A stretch of DNA of 64,000 nt from Dichetophora obliterata (Eukaryota; Arthropoda; Insecta; Diptera; Sciomyzidae). The translations under genes and the position numbers were made by a program. A model generated the notes under the pieces. It was not told the DNA's origin. It ran no database searches and saw only the letters and a program-made list of their open reading frames with translations. Of this stretch, positions 23,000-34,053 are shown piece after piece; within the stretch, counting starts at the first letter, position 1; each line of letters begins with the position of its first letter. The stretch spans positions 29,927,063-29,991,062 of the forward strand of contig OY986437.1 in the NCBI GenBank assembly GCA_963920525.1, given 5' to 3'.

Positions 23000-24894
23000 T
23001 AGGGAGTCTAATCCCGGAAGCTTTTCTCGATCCCAGCATTATCGGGATTGAACATCTCAATATCAGGATCCCGGGATTAGTTCGGGATTGAAAATTTTAA
23101 GAAGTTAATAATTGTAAACATTTTTAAAACAAATTTTTGTTATGCATTACTTGAAACTAAAAAACGTAAATTAATTCATTTATAAAGTAACAAAAACAAA
23201 ACAAAACATATTAAGGTTATTCAAGTTGCGTTGTTTTCAGTGAAGTTAAAAAATCCCGTGGTATTGATTGATTGACCACACTTTGCCGAGCGGTTTTTAT
23301 ATATTTTGTTGTTTTACATAAAATCTCTTAAAACCAAAAGTGTGTTCATTTTAAGTAGCGCAATGATATGTTTAACGAATGCGGTTTTTAAAGTTCCATA
23401 AGCAACTGATCGGTTGCCAGTTATTTTCTAATTCCAAAAATGTAAGAAGTTCAATATGCAAGTTAAACTTTTTTATGCCATATATTAATAGAATATATCA
23501 AATTGCATAGTTAACTTATTTGCATAGTAACAAAAAGCTTTAGTGGGTGGTTCTCAACCACAAATTCTATTTTAAAGGGTGCTCATAATTGTGATTTTCA
23601 ACTATGGCTGAAAAAAAAACACAATAAAACTATACCACACAATTGTGAATACCCTTATTGTTAATAAACACACAAAACTTAAATTATGTTAATGACTAGC
23701 AAATTGTATTAATATAACCCTTTCAGTGAATTTGCCCAATATATTGGACACATCAGAAAGTAATCTTTATATATATTTATTTTGAAAAGCTTTTTTTAAA
23801 TCAAATCGTTTGGTTCTATGACAAAAAAAGGAACCAACATGATAAAAATAAATTTAGAGAGATATTTGACATGGATTTTTGGTTTTGTGCCGAAGAAAAG
23901 CAAAAAAGAAATTTTCGGCCTATTTTATAAGAAAAAATGAACCAGACAAAAATCAAATTTATGTTTTGTATCTTTTTTGACCTTAATGATAAGAATATTA
24001 AGAGAGTTTAAGAAACAAAGATCTAAAAGATTGAAAAACCTTTAAGGGATTAAAAAAAAGACTTTGTACCGACCAGGAGCAAAATAATTTTTTCTTTGTA
24101 CAAGCTTGCAAAACGTAAGTAGCGCAGGTTTAAATCAAAGGTATGTTTTTTCATCATTTAAGGACCTAAATAATAAGAATATTACCTCAAAAAATTATTT
24201 TGTTCTTAGTATAGCCTAGCTTTTGAAAGGGCTAAAGAACAAATTATATAAAAAAATAAAATACAGAACAGTTTAAGGTATTACTATATAAATGTTACAC
24301 TTTTTTTTTATACACAGTCTTCATGATTTTTTGTGTTAAAAGCATATTAATTTTGGAAAAGACTTCTCAAAATTAAATTTTTTGTTTAAACTATTTTTAA
24401 AGTAATCATTAATCTGATTGTGTTTTATTATTTATTGGAGAGTTTTGTTCGGATATTATTACAAATATAACCCGCTGATGAGAAGCACCGTTCTGATTCT
24501 ATGCTGGATGTAGAAGTAGTTGTACGATAATCGTAAGCAACTTGTAAGTTTCGATCACGATTGCCTTCACCACAAAACAAAATTATTTCCTAAGTCTGAA
24601 TATCTAAAAATTTTTAAATACATAGCTTACTTCCCGGTGTTGCAATTTTTCTAAAACTTTGCAAAGTCTTTGCAACAGTGTTTCACACTCATCGTCCTAA
24701 CAATATTTTTCAGCCTCAATAAAAGGTTTTTCTAATTCTATATTCATATCAACTTAAGATGAAATGTTTTCATTTACATGAATATTTGTAAAAGAAATTT
24801 TTTATTTAAGAATCCCGGGATCCTGAAAGAGAATCCCGGGATTTAAAGAGGCTTAAATCATCCGTGATCCCGGGATCCCGGATTGACTTCCCTA
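23000..24894. mobile_element. hAT-like element, CCCGGGAT-rich ends
   Basis: Ends tagggagtctaatcccgg and, as reverse complement, tagggaagtcaatccggg. Sub-terminal regions repeat cccgggat several times. The flanking octamers gtttatat (22992-22999) and gtatatat (24895-24902) match at 7 of 8 positions, which supports hAT. No transposase frame. A second copy is split across 48388-55708. Confidence 0.82.
23213..23657. repeat. internal inverted-repeat module
   Basis: aaggttattcaa at the left and ttgtgaataccctta at the right form inverted ends. The same module occupies the matching position in the second hAT copy (54715-55496), so it is either part of the element or an insertion older than their split. 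Confidence 0.5.
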
Positions 24895-25054
24895 GTATAT
24901 ATTTATATACAATCTTTTTTTATAAATTTTCTACGTGACCGAGAAGTTTTTTTGTAATTTTTTATTATAAATTTATTAATTTTAAAGAAAAAATATTTAA
25001 AAAAAAATCATTTTTATATTGTATTTTATCGTGTATTAAGAGTACTTGACGCAA

Positions 25055-25527
25055 GACAAGGGGGCGTGGCACCTCCCATACAACCCAAATTTGCGATATC
25101 GAGTAGCTTTGGAGTTATAGGCCGCACATCCTTGGAATTCGAAATTCGACCACAATTTACACGTGGCGTTTTACTGATAAAATTTTATGGGAGTTGGACA
25201 AAGGGGCGTGGCACCTCTTATACAAACCAAATTTGCGATATCGAATAGCTTTTGAGTCAATCAAACAAAGCAAACAAAGCCTCGGAATTCAGCATTCGAA
25301 CTCAATTTACACATGCAGTTTTACTGATAACTTTGTATGGCGTTGGACAAGGGGGCGTGTCACCTCCCATGCAACCAAAATTTGAGAAATTCTACAGCTT
25401 TTGAGTTATAGGTCGCACAGCCATGGAATTGAGTATTCGACCACAATTTACACATACAATTTCACTGATAACATTTTATTCGCGTTTGGCAACGGGGCCG
25501 CGGCAGCAACGCGCCGGGTTTAAGCTA
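25055..25527 (+). repeat. Helitron 3' part with about 142-bp tandem repeat
   Basis: Three full units and a partial one start at gacaaggggg-like words (25055, 25197, 25346, about 25488), 142-149 bp apart. Each has ggcgtgg, a tttgcgatatcg-like block and tttacac. It ends acgcgccgggtttaagcta, a Helitron-like 3' tip, directly followed by the next Helitron start. Confidence 0.7.
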
Positions 25528-26151
25528 TCTATGTATATATATAAAATGGAATGTGTGTTTCTTTATTTGTTTGTTTGTACCTTATAGGAGACCAAACCTC
25601 TGGACTGATCTTCCTGAAAATTTCACAGCATTTAACTGGGACTCTGGCATGATTAATAGGGTACTTTTTCGACCACGCCCACTTTTACGCCCACTTTTTT
25701 AAAATTATGTAATGGCTCCCATATAGTTTTTAACAGATTTACTTCAAATTGTATACACATTATACTCCAGGCGAGGTAGAAATAAACATTTCTTACGCCA
25801 CGCCCCCTTTTACGCCCCTTTTCACGCCAAATTTAAGTCTTAAACTTTTTGTTCTCTGTACAAATTTGTTCCTTCCAACGGATTATTTTTTATTTGGTAG
25901 TATATTGCTCTTAATACTGTTAACGTCGCCATATTACTATGAACCACGCCCACTTCACCGCCCCCTTTTTTAATTCAGATACTTACTTATACCACTAACA
26001 ATGTTTGCTATACAAAATACTTTTTTGTAATATGTATTTACCTAAAGTTTTATATAGTTTTTATCTACAGGTAAGGTAGCCATAGATTTTTTATTACCAA
26101 ATCCCCCTTTTTCGACCCATTTTACTTTTATTATAATAAATCTGCTTTCAA
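25528..26151 (+). mobile_element. Helitron fragment H2
   Basis: Starts tctatgtatatatataaaat, then gtttgtttg and ggagaccaaacctctgg, then accacgccc-type words. It abuts the previous Helitron 3' tip. No CTAG end before the next copy begins at 26152. Confidence 0.65.
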
Positions 26152-27223
26152 TCTATATATATAAAAATGAATGTCTGTCTGTTTGTTTGTTTGTTTGTGC
26201 TTTATAGGAGGCCAAACCCTTGGACCGATCTTCCTGAAACTTTCACAGCATTTTACTATGAATCTGGAAAGAATAAAAGGCTATATGAAGTTTTTGTTTG
26301 ACAAAGGGGCGTGGCACTGCCCATATAACCTAAAAATTTAAATCGCCATATTTTGGGCATTTTTTGACCTACGTTGATGCTATTTGGTACATATGGTATT
26401 GGCATAGTTAGGAATACGTACCAGGAGAAAAGTGGGTGGGACCACGCCCCTTTTTAGGAAAATTAAAAATCGCAATATAGTCTTAACTACTGGACCGATC
26501 ATCATTAAATTTTCACAATAGGATATTCTTACGAAATAATAAATTCTTGACTATATAAAGTTGTGAGTGGACGAAGGGGCGTGGCCTCGCCCATATAACC
26601 CAAATTTTAAAATCGTCATATCTTGGGCATTTTTTGACCAACGGCGGCAGTATTTGCTATATATGGTATTAGCATGAATAGAAATACGTACCAAAAGAAA
26701 AGTGGGCGGAGCACGCCCCTTTGTTTGCGATATATTGGAGGCTGGACCTGATAACCGATCTTAAATTTTCACAGCGTTCAGCTTTGACTCAGAAATACTT
26801 ATTACATGATAATATTTTTCGACCATGCACACTTCTGCACCTACTTTTTTACTACGTTTATTAACGGCTATACCACAAATCATGTCATTAAAGTAATTAA
26901 AATACATATTAATTAAAATAGTGGGGTAGCTCAATTCTCTTTCTTCTACCACTGTCTTCAAAACAGCACGTGTTAATTAAAATAGAGAGTGGGGTAACCC
27001 CATTCTCATTCTCCCACAACTGACTGCGAAACAGCTGATTGTGTAATTGCTGCTTTTTGATTGGTCTAAAAATAAAAAGGGGGAGCATGAAGCAAATTAC
27101 ATGCGATTCAGCGCTGAATTCTAATTGGTTTACAACAAAAAAAGAGAGAATTTTTGTAAATATATAAATACTTTTAATTTTATTTTAAACGAGGGGGTAG
27201 CGAAGCACACCGGGTTCAGCTAG
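26152..27223 (+). mobile_element. complete-ended non-autonomous Helitron (DINE-1/INE-1 type)
   Basis: 5' TC (tctatatatataaaaatga), 3' caccgggttcagctag, flanked by A at 26151 and T at 27224. This is the expected Helitron insertion between A and T with no duplication. 1072 bp, no Rep/helicase coding. The interior holds two similar blocks with ggggcgtggc and ttttgggcatttttt-like words. Confidence 0.8.
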
Positions 27224-27283
27224 TATATATAAAAATTATGACTTTCTGTATTAGGTGACTAATTTGACGAATTATCACTGCTG

Positions 27284-28405
27284 CAGGGACCAAAAATAGC
27301 AGTTATTTTCGAAATTTTTATTCAAAAAGTCAGATGGAAAGAATTAGTCTATTCGATATTTGAATATAGCAATGTGATGCTTGTAAGCTAAGGAATAATA
27401 ATCTTTAATGATTTTAATTTTTCTGATTTTTTTAAAAAAGTCAATATATAAATAATCGTTATTTTTCGACCAATTTTATTTCGATAAAAAATAAAATTTT
27501 ATTTTTATTTTTTGATCATTTATAAAAGTTGATATTTGACTTTAATTTTTTTGATCAAAAATAAAAGTTAAAATCTTTTTTATATTTTTTCGATAATAGT
27601 TATTTATCTTTAACTTTTATTTTTTTGATCAAATGTAAAAGCTAAAATTTTACTTTTATTTTTACAAATTTTCTGTAATTTTTCATCGTTTTCAGTTTTT
27701 AAGTCATTTTTACTAGATTTAGGGCATTTTTTTGTAATTTTTAGCGAATTTTGAGTTATTTTTTTTGTCCTTTTTGTACATTTGTAATTTTTAGAGCATT
27801 TGCGGCTTTTTAGGTCATTTTTGTGTTATTTTAAAAGAATTTTTTTCGTTTTATTTCGTACTAAAAAAAGTAAAAATGGAAATTTTTAAACATATTCCTT
27901 TAACCATAGAGTCCCTTCAATCAAAAACATTACCTCTCGACAAAGGAATAGATTTCGATAAAAAATCTCTGCGCGTGGTGAAACTGACGAAAGGGTATAA
28001 AGAAAGATGAAACAAGTTTTAGATAAAGACTCAGTTTTTATTAACTCTATTTTTTTGCTCTATTGTGAAATTATTTGGGAGTAAAAATTTTAAGACTATG
28101 AAATTAGAAGAGCAACTTACATCTGTTGACATATCGTCTTTTAAATATGTTCCTCTCGTAAGTGCGAAGTAGAAAGAAGTTTTTCTGTTTACAAAAACAT
28201 TTTGCCAGACAATCGACGTTCCTACAATTTTAATAACTGCAAAATGTACCTTGTATACTGTAACGCTATGTAAAAAAATTATATAAAATACATTTTTTCT
28301 TAAAGCTTTATTTTTTATTTATTTTTTATGTAATTTAATTTGTTGTTAATTTTATGTAATAGGTAAATTTTTGCAGTTTTATAGGTCATCAAATTCCGAG
28401 CCCTG
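27284..28405 (+). mobile_element. chimeric hAT relic
   Basis: The left tip cagggaccaaaaatagcag belongs to the family seen at 40.4-42.6 kb (cagggaccgaaaataactg). The right tip, reverse complement cagggctcggaatttgatg, belongs to the family at 1788-6677, as does sequence from about 27675 rightward. Flanking octamers (cactgctg, gttatgca) do not match. It is therefore a recombinant or an insertion plus deletion, not one clean element. Confidence 0.65.
28098..28273 (+). pseudogene. hAT transposase C-terminal (dimerisation) fragment
   Basis: From 28163 the frame reads CEVERSFSVYKN, then ILPDNRRS, then CKMYLVYCNAM and a stop (28271-28273). ERSFS followed by a basic stretch is the hallmark of the hAT C-terminal dimerisation domain. 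The preceding segment from the ATG at 28098 (MKLEEQLTSVDIS) is in another frame, so a frameshift lies between about 28150 and 28163. The catalytic region is absent. In the related copy at 1788-6677 this stop-codon region is where both the RTE and the foldback inserted. Confidence 0.72.
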
Positions 28406-28541
28406 GTTATGCATAATTTATACAACATTTTCATTGTACTTTGTGATGAAACATAAATTTTTGGTAAAATATGTTCACCATACAATTTTGCCAGACACTT
28501 TCGAAATGGCTACCATTCCCAGTTGTGGTACACCTCATGTA

Positions 28542-29197
28542 ACCGGTTGTGGGACACCTTGTTTTTTGCATTTAAAGTAAGCGTTTGACTTACAAACTGT
28601 CAAATAGCATTGTTTTTGTCCACATATCATATTTAAATTGTGTTTTATTGCATTTTTACGTATTTTTAGCCATGTCAACCCCAGAAAAATTAGCCGAATT
28701 TGATTTGAATTGAAGAAAGCAGCCAAGCGATCATCTGTGTTACAGCAGAAGAATCCAGGTAAAGATAAGGCAGCTCCACAAGCCAAACCAACGTTTGATA
28801 AGCGGAAGGCAACGTAACCAGTCTGCCAAGCGCACTATGCCAAATAAGTATCCACTATCTGATGATGATGTAGGATTCTGTTTGGACCTTCTGCCACCGA
28901 CATTGACTGCAGCAAACTCAATCAAATGTAATGAGTGCAAACGGCCAGTGCATTTGAAGTGCGCTGACATGCAATCAGTTATTTTACATGCACACATTGC
29001 ACTTCTGATTCGGATGATGAAGAAGATGATGAGTAACATAAACGAAGTGCCTCTTGTGTTTTTTTTTGTGCCTGAAGACTTTTGTGTTTGTTGAAGTCTT
29101 CTAAAATGAATAAATTTTGTTATTTTTCGTATTTTTGGTGGTTATTCTTCATATTTTTCCATTTTTAGTGGATTTTTCTAGGTGTCCCACAACCAGG
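28542..29197 (+). mobile_element. TA-flanked DNA transposon relic
   Basis: Inverted ends share ggttgtgggacacct, with TA directly outside both (28540-28541, 29198-29199). TA duplication points to the Tc1/mariner/pogo group. A similar word, cagttgtggtacacct, lies just outside at 28520. The 656-bp body holds a decayed coding region with a PHD-like finger. Confidence 0.7.
28711..29036 (+). pseudogene. C-terminal PHD-like zinc finger of a transposase relic
   Basis: A Lys-rich segment (KKAAKRSSVLQQKNP from about 28711) is followed, after a frame change, by YPLSDDDVGFCLDLLPP, then KCNECKRPVHLKCADM (about 28925-28970). After one more 1-bp shift comes YFTCTHC and an acidic tail DSDDEEDDE ending at a stop (29034-29036). 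The C-x2-C, H-x2-C, C-x2-C spacing resembles a PHD or related finger. Such fingers occur at the C-terminus of some insect DDE transposases; which family is not established here. Frameshifts make it non-functional. Confidence 0.6.
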
Positions 29198-29800
29198 TAC
29201 AAATTTTTTTTGGCAAAAAAATGAACCCTTCATAAAGTTGGTCGTTAAATTTTTCTGGTTGACTTAATCAATATACTTCGAAAAATAACTTTAAAAATAA
29301 TTTTGAATACCTTTGAAAAACTGATAAACATAAATTTTGACTTTTAAAAATGTAGTAGTTAATGTTAAAATTTCTTGAAAATTTCCAAAAGCAATTTATA
29401 GCTCTATGTTTTTTAAAAGCAACAAACAAAAAATTAAACACTTAGCTGTTACCAATCCTGAGATATGATAAAGTCTGCAGAAGCATTTTCTTGGGTAAAA
29501 AATACCCAATCGCGGTTAATGGGTTCAAAAATATGGTTTGTATGGGAGGTAGCCGATGCAGTTGACCTAGATTTTTAATGTTTTTTTTTTGTTGTTACTA
29601 ATTTGTACAAAAAATTTCATGACCCTAGCTATTGTAGTTTCTGAGATAATGCAAATGTCATCCTAAAATCGAAAAAAGTGCACTGTTCGGTGGTGTACTT
29701 TTTTTAATATTTTAATGAAAACTTTTTTAAACCAGAAATTTTCGGTCACTTTTCATGGTCGGCGCAACAAATTGTTTACCTTTTTAATATAGTGTCGTGT
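29198..29800. other. AT-rich stretch without gene
   Basis: No bounded repeat or coding signal recognised. Confidence 0.35.
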
Positions 29801-29993
29801 TAAGGCCTCAATTCTAAAGGCTTAGGTTGCAAACCTAGGCAGGCAGACAGGCGCAGAAAAACTATGTGAGCAAGCGAGACAAAGTTATTTCTATCTCGTT
29901 TCTTTGCATGTTACTGCCTGCGCCTGTCTGAATCGGCGTGCACTCTGTCCGCAACCTTACACAAAATTTTAGGTTGGACCTCGAGCGATTGAG
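29801..29993. repeat. inverted-repeat (hairpin) unit
   Basis: cttaggttgc pairs with gcaacctta, and ggcaggcagacaggcgcag pairs with ctgcctgcgcctgtctg around a short loop. The outermost ends (ttaaggcctcaat, attgagatttttaa) are weakly complementary. Probably a small MITE, TSD unclear. Confidence 0.5.
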
Positions 29994-31310
29994 ATTTTTA
30001 ACGATTTACGAATTTATCGTCACGCAGTTATTAAATATAGTTTTTCAGCTGTATTTTTGACTACTATTTGAATTCTGCCTTATTTTTTAATTTGTACATA
30101 TAAAATTATGAATAATAAATTGATTGTTTATTAAACTCACCAGAACACGATTTTCCGTTTTGTCGCCTTTTGTTTCCAATTTTACCATATATTTGACGAG
30201 TATCTTGGTATGGCGTCCCAGTATGGATTTAACGCTCTCTGCAATAAAAACGAAGAAAAAAAAGGAAATATAATAAAAATTCAGTAATTAGAAAACACTA
30301 AAAATAAAATCAGAAAAAGTAATACTTAAGATTATGATTTAAAATGTGCCATTAAAATCAAATTAAATTAAACGCAAACCCTGAAATGAATAAAATGGTT
30401 GAAAGATGCTTTCAGCAATTTTATGACACTTGAAAGCATTGCTTACATCTTTTGGAAGCACAGTTGACCGCATTTAAATTTAAATTAAAAACATCCGATT
30501 TTTGCAATTTAAACTCGGTGAATTGCGTTTTTATGCGTCCTGAAAAAATACATGACTGTACGATAATATTTATTTTATTTTTTTTTTGCTACAAACACAG
30601 ATCGAATCATTTTTATATGCTTATTAAACATGTAAACAGAGCACGTACAGACATACATAGAGGTTGTCCGTAGAACTACACTGAGAAAAATTTGAACATG
30701 TTCGATGACTTTTAACATTTTGGATATTCAGCAATAATATTAATTTAGGATTTTCTACGTTGTGCTCTGTGTATTTTTATAAGTGGCGACATAAAAGTTA
30801 TGCAAGAGCATATGACTAAATCTTTTTGAGTTTCAGTATATGTATGAGGTCCGTGTAGAGTCAAGTATTATGTCATCATGTCGTTGTCAACTTTATCATA
30901 GGATGTCAGAACCAATCGTCTGTGGGTGATTCTATGGCTAGATGCCTATAACTATATGTACGTAAGTGCGCTTATGCCAGTAAAAATGTGTTTAAGTGTT
31001 TGTGTAAACGTTATTTGCAAATTGTATAAAGTCCTGAAATAAACGTTGACTGCTTGAATGTTTGAATGAAATTTTGATATCATTAAAAGCTGACCAGGTG
31101 TTTGACATAAATATTTCAAGAACTCGGATTTGATGCTAATATTAGCATAGCAACTTTGGCATAATTTCTAAATCGAAATAGCCAAAGGAATTTTAATAAA
31201 AGAAGCCAAGTTTTTTTAAATGCTTATTTTAAAATTATTTTTCAAAAACATTTAATTATAAAAAGTTGTATAATATTGAATTGTTTTGGTTAATTTGTAA
31301 GCTCTATGAC
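29994..31310. other. unique-looking non-coding stretch
   Basis: Less repetitive than its surroundings. No ORF with family similarity, no RNA gene. Confidence 0.35.
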
Positions 31311-31385
31311 AAAATAAGACGCCTTGCCGATGGTTTTAAAACCGGGGCCTCTTCCTGCAAGGATGAAAACGGGAATCTAGTGACA
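31311..31385 (+). mobile_element. 75-bp internal scrap of the RTE element
   Basis: Matches both large RTE copies almost base for base (about 3512-3586 and the 12.78-12.85 kb region), from aaaataagacgcc through tctagtgaca. It includes neither end of the element, so it is not an ordinary 5'-truncated insertion. Confidence 0.9.
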
Positions 31386-31387
31386 AA

Positions 31388-31430
31388 GTCGAACCCGGCA
31401 CAGTCAAGCGCGCTACCACTAGACTATCGA
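31388..31430 (-). repeat. tRNA-like module fragment
   Basis: On minus: tagtctagtggtagcgc (A-box-like), then gccgggttcga (B-box-like). It abuts the RTE scrap. Too short and unpaired to be a tRNA. Confidence 0.45.
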
Positions 31431-31800
31431 ATTCTATAATAAGCGGCTAGGAAACAATGATATTAATATTTTCTGTTGTCATTGCTTGACAATAAGAAAA
31501 AGTTTCCACATGCATCCTTAAAGAAGCGGTTTATAAACAACATATATACAAAACTACCCTTAAGCTTCCGAAAGATACGGTGGGGAATGTTTCTTTATCA
31601 CTTTTAGATGGAAGCCTTCCGATTTTTCCAGGAGGGATATTTCATGTAATTGTGTAAAATTTATATAAGTTAGAGAGTTCAAACATGAATTTTTCTCCCA
31701 GTGAGGATCAACCAGATCAACAAGTGCTTACATCAACATTGTACGTTCCGCACTTTAAGCACACCAAAGGCTCAAAGTGTGACATAAAAACTGATTATCT
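31431..31800. other. non-coding stretch
   Basis: No element or gene recognised. Confidence 0.3.
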
Positions 31801-31802
31801 CA

Positions 31803-31862
31803 ATCAACCACCCAACTAACCACCCAACTAACCACCCAACTAACCACCCTACCAACCACCCT
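31803..31862. repeat. 12-bp minisatellite
   Basis: About five tandem units of aaccacccaact, the last ones diverged. Confidence 0.9.
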
Positions 31863-31914
31863 TCTCCGAGAAATACGTAATTCTAAGTCAAAATCAAAAT
31901 TAAGTGTTGGGTCC

Positions 31915-33650
31915 TTTTCGCAGAATTTCAAAATTTTGGATAAAAAATCTTGAAAAAAAAATTTTTAAATCAAAATCTTGAAAAAAAATCTTGTAAGCAA
32001 AATCTTTAAAAAAAAAATCTTGAAACTCAAAATTTTGAAAAACCTATGCATAGAATGTATTCTTGGGTTGGGCCCTTTTCACAGAATTTCAAAATCTTAA
32101 AAAAAAAATCTTGAAATCAAAATCTTGGAAAAAAAAAAATCTTGAAAACAAAATCTGGAAAAAAATCTTGAAATGAAAATCTTGAAAAAAAAAATCTTGA
32201 AACTCAAAATCTTAAAAAAACCTACGCATAGAATTTATTCATTAATTTGCGCTCGCGATTCGATCTATGTGTATTTTCCAAGATTTCTTAATTGAAAATT
32301 TGACACTATTTCGAAAAGTGTCCAATTTCGAAAGAATTATCAAATTTTTCGAATAATGTCAAATTTCAAAAATAATCAAAATAATGAATAATTTGGATAA
32401 GTGCCAAATTCGAAAAATTGTCATATTTTGAATAAGTGTCAAATTTCGTAAGTAAGTAAGTAAGTAAGTAGTCAAATTTCGAAATGCACAAGTTTTGCAA
32501 AACATATCATATTTAATTTTGAATAAGTGCCAAATTTCGAAAAGTGACAAATTTTGCAAAAAAAAATTTCATAAATGGGCAAAAAACCACCACGTCCTCG
32601 CCGTTAGTCTGGATGACACTAAATGTGGGACCATAAATATTTCATAAATTTATAATTTTGCCAAAATTTGACATTTTTGTTTTCAAAATTACACTTCCGT
32701 TTTTTCTCGAAATTATACTCTTTGTATAATTATAATTCTATAAGTTCTATAAGTATAATTATACGAAAGAACAACATTTTTTAAAATTTTAAGATTTTTT
32801 AAAGATTTATGCATATTTTGTGTTTTCTAGATTTTTTTTTTTCAAGATTTTCGTTTCAAGATGATTTCTTTCAAGATTTCGTTTTCAAATTTTTTTTTTT
32901 CAAGGTTTTAGTTGTTTTAAGATTTTGACCTTCAAGCATTCGGACCATTCCCTGTATTCTTTAATCCGCGCGCGCGAACTGAAGACTACATTCTATGCGT
33001 AGGTTTTTCAAGATTTCTTAACTGAAAAGTTGACACTATTTCGAGAGAAGATCGAATTTTTCGAATAACGTCAAATTTCGAAAATAATCAAAATAATGAA
33101 TAATTGTCAAGTCACAGAAATTGTCAAATTTTGAAATAAATGTCAAATTGTCCAATTATTTCAAAAAGTTTCAAATATTGAAAAAAGTTCAAAATTTGGA
33201 ATAAGTGCCACAATTCGAAAAAATTGTCATATTTTGAATAAGTGTCAAATTTCGAAATGTACAAGTTTTGCAAAACATATCATATTTAATTTTGAATAAG
33301 TGCCAAATTTCGAAAAGTGACAAATTTTGCAAAAAAAAATTTCATAAATGGACAAAAACCACCACGTCCTCGTCGTTTGTCTGGATGACGCTAAGTGTGG
33401 GACCATAAATATTTAAAAAATTTATAATTTTGCCAAAATTTGACATTTTTGTTTTCGAAATAAGACACTTTTACGTTTTTTTCTCGAAATTATACTTTTA
33501 TTCGAAAGAACAACATTTCTTAAAATTTTTTTCAAGATTTTCGTTTCAAGATGATTTTTTTCAAGATTTCGTTTTCAAATCTTTTTTTTTTTCAAGGTTT
33601 TAGTTGTTTTAAGATTTTGACCTTCAAGCATTCGGACCGCTCCCGGAAAT
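31915..33650. repeat. decayed tandem repeats and a 0.7-kb tandem duplication
   Basis: 31920-32220 iterates aaaatcttgaaa-like words. Two units of about 0.7 kb follow (about 32280-32980 and 33010-33650), sharing accaccacgtcctcg (32586 and 33358) and gaccttcaagcattcgg (32927 and 33619). Inside each, short words like tgtcaaatttcgaa repeat. No coding. Confidence 0.75.
32449..32470 (+). mobile_element. RTE insertion reduced to its (taag)n tail
   Basis: 22 bp of taag repeats flanked by exact 11-bp copies of gtcaaatttcg (32438-32448 and 32471-32481). The matching place in the second duplication unit (about 33240-33260) has the 11-mer once and no taag. The tail sequence and the duplication length equal those of the RTE copy at 2.0-5.3 kb. 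Confidence 0.8.
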
Positions 33651-34050
33651 TAAAAGAGCGTTGATTGAAGTGTGGCATCGAAATTTATCCATCAAATTCA
33701 ACTGCACCAAATGCATACAATAGAAATTTTTTATATATTCTTTTGAGACTTTTAAATTTTACTTTTAAAGAGTTTTTTCAGGCTCTGATTGCAACAAAAG
33801 GTGGATATGTAATTGACAATTACATTATTTTAATATATTTTTCTTCAGTTATGAAAGCTTAATGCTAATGTGAATTTTACTAATAAAATAATTGTGATGC
33901 AAAAATATCGACTATCATGCTTTTAATTTACCCGAAAAGAAAATATATTTTTTTTAAGGTGGTTCTTATAATATAATCACTGTACAAGCTATATTTTGGC
34001 ATATTCCTAAAACCAACTAAATAGATACAAAAACAGGAAAAAGTCTTTTA
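33651..34050. other. AT-rich stretch without gene
   Basis: A plus-strand frame of 65 residues at 33665-33862 has no recognisable features. Confidence 0.3.
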
Positions 34051-34053
34051 TTA

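Noticed and set aside
25055..25500. CRISPR-like array
   Set aside because: Units of 142-149 bp are tandem without separate short repeats and spacers; it is a Helitron internal repeat.
28370..28580. 69-residue plus frame spanning the end of the hAT relic
   Set aside because: It crosses the hAT end and the TA element border, so it is not a gene.
32449..32470. Plain (AAGT)n microsatellite
   Set aside because: The exact 11-bp flanking duplication and the empty site in the sister unit favour a retrotransposition product over slippage.
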